Below, piece after piece: positions 23,829 to 26,584 of a stretch of DNA of 26,584 bases; position 1 is the first letter of the stretch; each line of letters begins with the position of its first letter. The notes beneath the pieces were generated by a model that worked only from the letters and a program-made list of their open reading frames with translations, was not told the DNA's origin and searched no databases. This DNA is from Oscillospiraceae bacterium (GTDB lineage: Bacteria; Bacillota; Clostridia; Oscillospirales; Acutalibacteraceae), in contig JAFLUK010000006.1 of the NCBI GenBank assembly GCA_022508865.1, positions 1-26,584 of the forward strand, written 5' to 3'. The position numbers and the translations under genes are program-made.

Positions 23829-23861
23829 ATTATTGCACAAATAAGCATATTAAATTGTCAA
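23829..23861 (-). promoter_or_regulatory. Candidate spoIIG promoter with a long spacer
   Basis: On the - strand, consensus TTGACA (23861-23856) is followed after 21 bases by AATAAT (23834-23829). Predicted start is about 25 bases before the spoIIGA ATG, leaving room for its ribosome binding site. The B. subtilis spoIIG promoter is known for a 22-base spacer that requires Spo0A~P, so the spacing here is probably meaningful. No good full 0A box was seen; ATTGACA at the -35 matches five of seven positions. Confidence 0.55.
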
Positions 23862-23880
23862 TTGGTAGGTGAATTATTTT

Positions 23881-23967
23881 ATGTTATTAGGTTTAATAAT
23901 AGGACTTTTTATCGGAGTAATGCTTGGCGTGTTTATGATGTGCCTGTTGCAAATCAATAACCACTAA
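23881..23967 (+). CDS. DUF3789-like 28-residue membrane peptide
   Basis: A 28-codon gene: start MLLGLIIGLFIGVMLGVFMM, then CLLQINNH. It forms a single hydrophobic helix with a GLFIG...G motif, a Met-Cys-Leu-Leu end and a short polar C-terminus. This matches the pattern I know for DUF3789, tiny proteins of about 25-35 residues common in Firmicutes with no assigned function. AGGTGA at 23867-23872 with an 8-base spacer and a strong terminator 24 bases after the stop argue that it is a real transcription unit. It diverges from spoIIGA with 83 bases between the starts. No clear promoter of its own was found; any promoter must overlap that of spoIIG. Confidence 0.65.
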   Translation: MLLGLIIGLFIGVMLGVFMMCLLQINNH

Positions 23968-23990
23968 TGTTATTTTGTAATTGAATAGGC

Positions 23991-24036
23991 AAAAAATCCC
24001 TATCATATCCTGAATTGGAATGATGGGGATTTTTTT
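23991..24036 (+). terminator. Intrinsic terminator after the DUF3789-like gene
   Basis: A 16-bp stem pairs AAAAAATCCCTATCAT (23991-24006) with 24020-24035, with one G-U pair, a 13-base loop and seven T to 24036. The - strand copy also ends in a T-run, so it can work in both directions. Confidence 0.85.
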
Positions 24037-24046
24037 AAATAAAATA

Positions 24047-24075
24047 AGGTACAGCTTAAAATCAAAGCTGTACCT
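24047..24075 (-). terminator. Terminator of degV
   Basis: An 11-bp perfect stem AGGTACAGCTT / AAGCTGTACCT with a 7-base loop lies 30 bases after the degV stop. Read on the - strand it runs into TATTTTATTT, a T-rich rather than pure T tract. Confidence 0.65.
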
Positions 24076-24105
24076 GTATAATATTTATATTATGCAAGAT
24101 TTATA

Positions 24106-24975
24106 TTATGTGAGGTTTCTTTTGCCCATAGCCAAAGCCGCACACATACCTTGTCCAACGTGAGAACCGATAATTGGACCGATTTCCATAATACATACGT
24201 CCTTAACCATTGGAAGCAACAATTCCTTCAGTGCCTCTGCTTTTTCGGGACATTCAGCATGAGCAACAAAGATTGTCTGTTCAGATAGGTTTTCTCCGTC
24301 CCTTTTTATTCTGTCAACTATAGTTGAATAAACCTTGCTTGCACCTCTGATTTTTGCAACAGCAACAAGCTTACCCTCATTATCAACAGATATTAACGGC
24401 TTAATTTGCAGCGCCTTGCCAAATGTTGCAGACAATGTGCCGATTCTACCGCCTTTTTTAAGCTGGTCAAGGTCATCAACAACAAACCAGTGGATAATTC
24501 TCATTTTTGTATCTTCAATATATGTGCAAAGTTCATCATATGTGGGATTTTCCTGCATTTTTAAACCGGCAAGATAGGCGAGATAGCCTTCGCCGGCTGA
24601 TGCACACAGAGAGTCAATAACTGTAATTTTTCTGTCAGGATATTTTTCTCTCAACTCCTCAACGGCAATGTTACATGTGTTGTATGTACCACTCATACCG
24701 GAGGTGAAGCATATATAGATAATATCCTTACCCTCCTTCAAAACAGGCTCAAAATACTTATTAAAGGTTTCAAATTGAACCTGTGCAGTTTTTGCGTCTG
24801 CTCCGTTTTTAAGAGCCTTGTAAAAATCAGAGAAAGAAAGTTCCCTGCCGTCTAAATAATGGTTATAGTTTTTTTCGTCAAGGGTGAATTGCATTGGTAT
24901 AATTTCAATATTGAGTTTCTCCGCAAGCTCCATTGTAAGATCACAGGTGGAATCGCAAAATAGTTTATATTCCAT
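24106..24975 (-). CDS. DegV family protein (fatty acid-binding, FakB-like)
   Basis: A 289-residue cytosolic protein of the DegV family. Characterised members (FakB) bind a fatty acid and present it to the kinase FakA, feeding exogenous fatty acids into phospholipid synthesis. Family marks here are the N-terminal FCDSTCDLT, CFTSGMSGTYN at about 88-98, VIDSLCASAGEGYL, VVDDLDQLKKGGRI (the most conserved block) and the C-terminal IGPIIGSHVGQG. Length is typical. ATG at 24975 has an ideal GGGAGGTT on the - strand. No fakA-like gene is present in the window. It diverges from the YlmC/YmxH gene and has its own promoter and terminator. Confidence 0.93.
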   Translation of the reverse strand: MEYKLFCDSTCDLTMELAEKLNIEIIPMQFTLDEKNYNHYLDGRELSFSDFYKALKNGADAKTAQVQFETFNKYFEPVLKEGKDIIYICFTSGMSGTYNTCNIAVEELREKYPDRKITVIDSLCASAGEGYLAYLAGLKMQENPTYDELCTYIEDTKMRIIHWFVVDDLDQLKKGGRIGTLSATFGKALQIKPLISVDNEGKLVAVAKIRGASKVYSTIVDRIKRDGENLSEQTIFVAHAECPEKAEALKELLLPMVKDVCIMEIGPIIGSHVGQGMCAALAMGKRNLT

Positions 24976-25012
24976 ATTAACCTCCCGTTTTTAGTTATAA
25001 TTTAACCAAGTA

Positions 25013-25040
25013 TTGCATACTAATTTTAGCAGAGTAATAT
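25013..25040 (+). promoter_or_regulatory. Possible promoter of the YlmC/YmxH gene
   Basis: TTGCAT at 25013-25018, a 16-base spacer and TAATAT at 25035-25040. A TATAAT at 25040-25045 is also present but would need a 21-base spacer. It overlaps the divergent degV promoter almost completely. Confidence 0.35.
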
Positions 25041-25051
25041 ATAATTGTCAA
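25023..25051 (-). promoter_or_regulatory. Sigma-A-type promoter of degV
   Basis: On the - strand, perfect TTGACA (25051-25046), a 17-base spacer and TAAAAT (25028-25023). Predicted start is near 25016, about 40 bases before the degV ATG. It is one of the best sigma-A matches in the window. Confidence 0.8.
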
Positions 25052-25062
25052 CGGAGGGTATA

Positions 25063-25356
25063 ATGAATTGCAGTTTTTATGAACTAAGACACAAGGAAGT
25101 TATAAATCGCTCCAATGGTTGCAGAATAGGCTTTGTTGATGATTTGGATATTGATGTTGATTGTGCAAAATTGCGTGCTTTGATAATTTATGGCGGAATA
25201 AGATGCTTTGGTCTTTTTGGCAGAAAGAATGATTATGTTATTCCATGGGACAATATCGGTCTTATCGGAGAGGATACTATTCTTGTGGACTGGGATGTTC
25301 CTTTGGCTCCGTCAAAAAAGTTTTTTAATGGATTTAAAAGACGTAGACACAACTAA
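25063..25356 (+). CDS. YlmC/YmxH family PRC-barrel sporulation protein
   Basis: A 97-residue protein with a single PRC-barrel fold. The N-terminal FYELRHKEVINRSNGCRIGF and FVDDLDIDVDCAKLRALII, followed by YVIPWDNIGLIGEDTILVD, are the YlmC/YmxH pattern. Members are conserved in spore-formers, and some are expressed during sporulation, but no molecular role is established. The frame is open to a TTG at 25045, but GGAGGG at 25053-25058 selects ATG at 25063. It diverges from degV. No terminator is visible before the promoter of the next gene. Confidence 0.85.
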   Translation: MNCSFYELRHKEVINRSNGCRIGFVDDLDIDVDCAKLRALIIYGGIRCFGLFGRKNDYVIPWDNIGLIGEDTILVDWDVPLAPSKKFFNGFKRRRHN

Positions 25357-25372
25357 TAGAAATTATGAACTA

Positions 25373-25401
25373 TTGAAAAAAAGATTAATTTGTAATATAA
25401 T
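25373..25401 (+). promoter_or_regulatory. Sigma-A-type promoter of the SleB-like hydrolase gene
   Basis: TTGAAA at 25373-25378, exactly 17 bases, then perfect TATAAT at 25396-25401. Predicted start is near 25408, about 37 bases before ATG at 25445. Confidence 0.75.
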
Positions 25402-25444
25402 ATGAAATTAGGATATTACATATTAAGATGAATGAGGAATATAA

Positions 25445-26323
25445 ATGAGTAAATCAGTTCAAATTAAAATCTTAATATTTTTTATTGCCGCTGTTTTTGT
25501 AATTACTCCCTTGGCAGTAATTCTTCCACAGGTTACCGCCCTTACAGAAAATGCTTATGAGAAAGAAAAAGGGAAGATAACCGAAACTTCTCCTGATGAA
25601 GATGGCAAGGACGATAGTGCCGCTGATAGTGTCGATACCTTTGATATGTTTGGCGAGGTTGCTGTTTCCAATGATGATGTAGCAGTAACTACATTGGCAA
25701 CAGAGCCATCTACAAAGCTGTATCAGTCTGCTGTGAAAAAGAACCATGTAACACCGACTCAACCCGGTGTTAAGGAGGAAATTGCAACCACTTCTCCACA
25801 GGAAGCTACTCTGCCTTATGAAAAGGTAGGTAAAAATATGGACGTAAGGGGAAGAAAATTGAAAACCCTTCCCGCTCCAAGTGATGCTTCCAAAAACAGT
25901 CAGCTTTCAAAGGGATATCTGATTGCAATCAAAAATCCTGACCCTAACTATGCATACAACGGAAAAACTGTAAAGATGACAGAAAAGGATTTGGATATAG
26001 CAGGCAGACTTATAATGGGAGAAGCCGGAACAATGGGCTTTTACGGATGTTGCCTTGTGGCACAGGCAATTCGAGATACATATTATTATGGTCACTTTGA
26101 TTCGGTAAATGCTGTTCGCAAAGGTTACGGCTATGACGGAAGTATTAAGCATAAGCCAAATGCAGCTGCCCAAAAGGCTGTCAAATATATTCTTCAGGAA
26201 GGTCATTCGGCAATTCAGCATAGAATTCTGTATTTTTACAATCCTCGTCTTTGCTCCAGCAGTTTTCATGAAAATCACAATTATCTCCTTACCTATAAGG
26301 ATGTAAGGTTTTTTGATAAATAA
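25445..26323 (+). CDS. SleB-type cell wall hydrolase with N-terminal membrane anchor
   Basis: A 292-residue exported or membrane-anchored protein. An N-terminal hydrophobic helix at about 8-30 is followed by a 130-residue Asp/Glu/Thr/Pro-rich linker (about 35-165) that looks disordered. The C-terminal Hydrolase_2 (SleB/CwlJ) domain spans about 178-292, with AGRLIMGEAGTMGFYGCCLVAQAIRDTYY, whose Glu in GEA is the likely catalytic acid, and AIQHRILYFYNP near the end. Relatives are spore-cortex-lytic enzymes and vegetative amidase or transglycosylase-like wall hydrolases. Here the sigma-A-like promoter and absence of a peptidoglycan-binding repeat make a vegetative wall role at least as likely as germination. 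Ribosome binding site GAGGAA at 25434-25439. A hairpin terminator follows. Confidence 0.85.
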   Translation: MSKSVQIKILIFFIAAVFVITPLAVILPQVTALTENAYEKEKGKITETSPDEDGKDDSAADSVDTFDMFGEVAVSNDDVAVTTLATEPSTKLYQSAVKKNHVTPTQPGVKEEIATTSPQEATLPYEKVGKNMDVRGRKLKTLPAPSDASKNSQLSKGYLIAIKNPDPNYAYNGKTVKMTEKDLDIAGRLIMGEAGTMGFYGCCLVAQAIRDTYYYGHFDSVNAVRKGYGYDGSIKHKPNAAAQKAVKYILQEGHSAIQHRILYFYNPRLCSSSFHENHNYLLTYKDVRFFDK

Positions 26324-26333
26324 ATTAGTTATT

Positions 26334-26376
26334 AGAAAAATCAAGGTTTTTATGTTAAAAAACTCTTGATTTTTCT
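26334..26376 (+). terminator. Terminator after the SleB-like gene
   Basis: A 12-bp outer stem AGAAAAATCAAG / CTTGATTTTTCT with an inner GTTTTT / AAAAAC helix around a short loop. The T-run is inside the right arm. The right arm also contains the -35 element of the rpsB promoter. Confidence 0.7.
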
Positions 26377-26394
26377 GCATTTATATGGTAAAAT
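26366..26394 (+). promoter_or_regulatory. Extended -10 promoter of rpsB
   Basis: TTGATT at 26366-26371, a 17-base spacer and TAAAAT at 26389-26394 preceded by TGG (extended -10). Predicted start near 26401 gives a leader of about 100 bases. The -35 lies in the terminator stem of the preceding gene. Confidence 0.7.
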
Positions 26395-26400
26395 GTCATT

Positions 26401-26501
26401 TGCATTACGCACGTGAATGCTGATTACCTTGGTGAGTATAAATGCTTTCGGTAATTAAATCAACTACATTCACGGAGGTTAAACCTAAGGAGGATTTTAA
26501 A
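26401..26501 (+). promoter_or_regulatory. Structured rpsB leader, candidate autoregulatory RNA
   Basis: Two nested helices can be read by eye: CGTGAATG (26412-26419) with CATTCACG (26467-26474), and TGATTACC (26421-26428) with GGTAATTA (26450-26457, one G-U). The second lies inside the first, with a one-base bulge on the left and a nine-base internal loop on the right. The ribosome binding site AAGGAGG (26487-26493) lies 12 bases after the outer helix. Ribosomal protein leaders of this type often bind their own product, but I cannot match this one to a named class. Confidence 0.5.
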
Positions 26502-26584
26502 ATGGCAGTAGTTTCAATGAAACAGCTACTAGAAGCAGGTGTTCATTTCGGACACCAGACAAGAAGATGGAACCCTAAAATGGC
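26502..26584 (+). CDS. rpsB: 30S ribosomal protein S2 (partial, 5' end)
   Basis: The first 27 codons of rpsB, cut by the window edge. The protein begins MAVVSMKQLLEAGVHFGHQT, then RRWNPKM, the highly conserved S2 N-terminus (LLEAGVHFGHQTRRWNPKM spans the binding region for 16S rRNA and S1 contact). ATG at 26502 follows a perfect AAGGAGG with an 8-base spacer. S2 is needed for S1 recruitment to the ribosome. It has its own promoter and a structured leader; tsf would be expected downstream. Confidence 0.96.
   Translation, partial: MAVVSMKQLLEAGVHFGHQTRRWNPKM

Noticed and set aside
23845..23873. GCATATT resembling a sigma-E -35 upstream of the DUF3789-like gene
   Set aside because: The sequence 14 bases downstream (TAGGTGAA) does not resemble the sigma-E -10, and such heptamers are frequent in AT-rich DNA.
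1..26584. CRISPR arrays, tRNA or rRNA genes, insertion sequences, prophage genes
   Set aside because: No regularly spaced repeats, cloverleaf-like sequences, transposase or phage proteins were seen; the gene content is uniformly core chromosome.

Overview
The window is a gene-dense, low-GC stretch of core chromosome from an endospore-forming clostridium-like Firmicute, probably near the Oscillospiraceae/Ruminococcaceae. The evidence is the complete spoIIIA operon, the spoIIGA-sigE pair, the IspH-ribosomal protein S1 fusion typical of Clostridia, the cmk-plsC-ispH/S1 order, and strong AGGAGG-type ribosome binding sites. I see no prophage, transposon, CRISPR array, tRNA or rRNA. With a 28-codon gene included, no stretch longer than 300 bases lacks a gene.

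Layout. (1) 23-4644: a tightly coupled + strand operon with an HI0933-type flavoprotein, cmk, plsC and the ispH-S1 fusion, ending in a hairpin terminator. (2) 4718-7865: a UPF0340/YwlG-family protein, an HD-domain phosphohydrolase and NAD-dependent DNA ligase ligA. (3) 7971-12564: spoIIIAA to spoIIIAH, nearly every junction overlapping, behind a candidate sigma-E promoter that is embedded in the ligA terminator. (4) 12578-18806: a strong sigma-A-type promoter, then nusB, a TsaD/Kae1-like paralogue (peptidase M22 family), xseA and dnaE. (5) 18846-22258: pfkA, a large MORN-repeat protein and a small lipoprotein. (6) 22305-23797 on the - strand: spoIIGA-sigE behind a promoter with an unusually long spacer; a DUF3789-like 28-residue membrane peptide diverges from it. 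(7) 24106-26584: degV (-), diverging from a YlmC/YmxH PRC-barrel gene (+), then a SleB-type cell wall hydrolase, and the start of rpsB behind a structured leader.

Functional links. spoIIGA-sigE makes and activates sigma-E in the mother cell. Sigma-E then transcribes spoIIIA, whose products build the mother cell-forespore channel. YlmC/YmxH and SleB-type proteins are also families associated with sporulation or the cell wall. The remaining genes are housekeeping: replication and repair, isoprenoid and lipid synthesis, glycolysis, translation and transcription termination.

No wholly new multi-gene system stands out. The best leads are a perfect internal ribosome binding site and in-frame ATG at the IspH/S1 junction with an abrupt codon-usage change, a paired structure in the rpsB leader, a non-canonical DTC in place of the SpoIIGA protease DTG motif, a SpoIIIAG lacking the usual insertion, an ACG at the expected start of the lipoprotein gene, and an unexplained acidic MORN-repeat protein.
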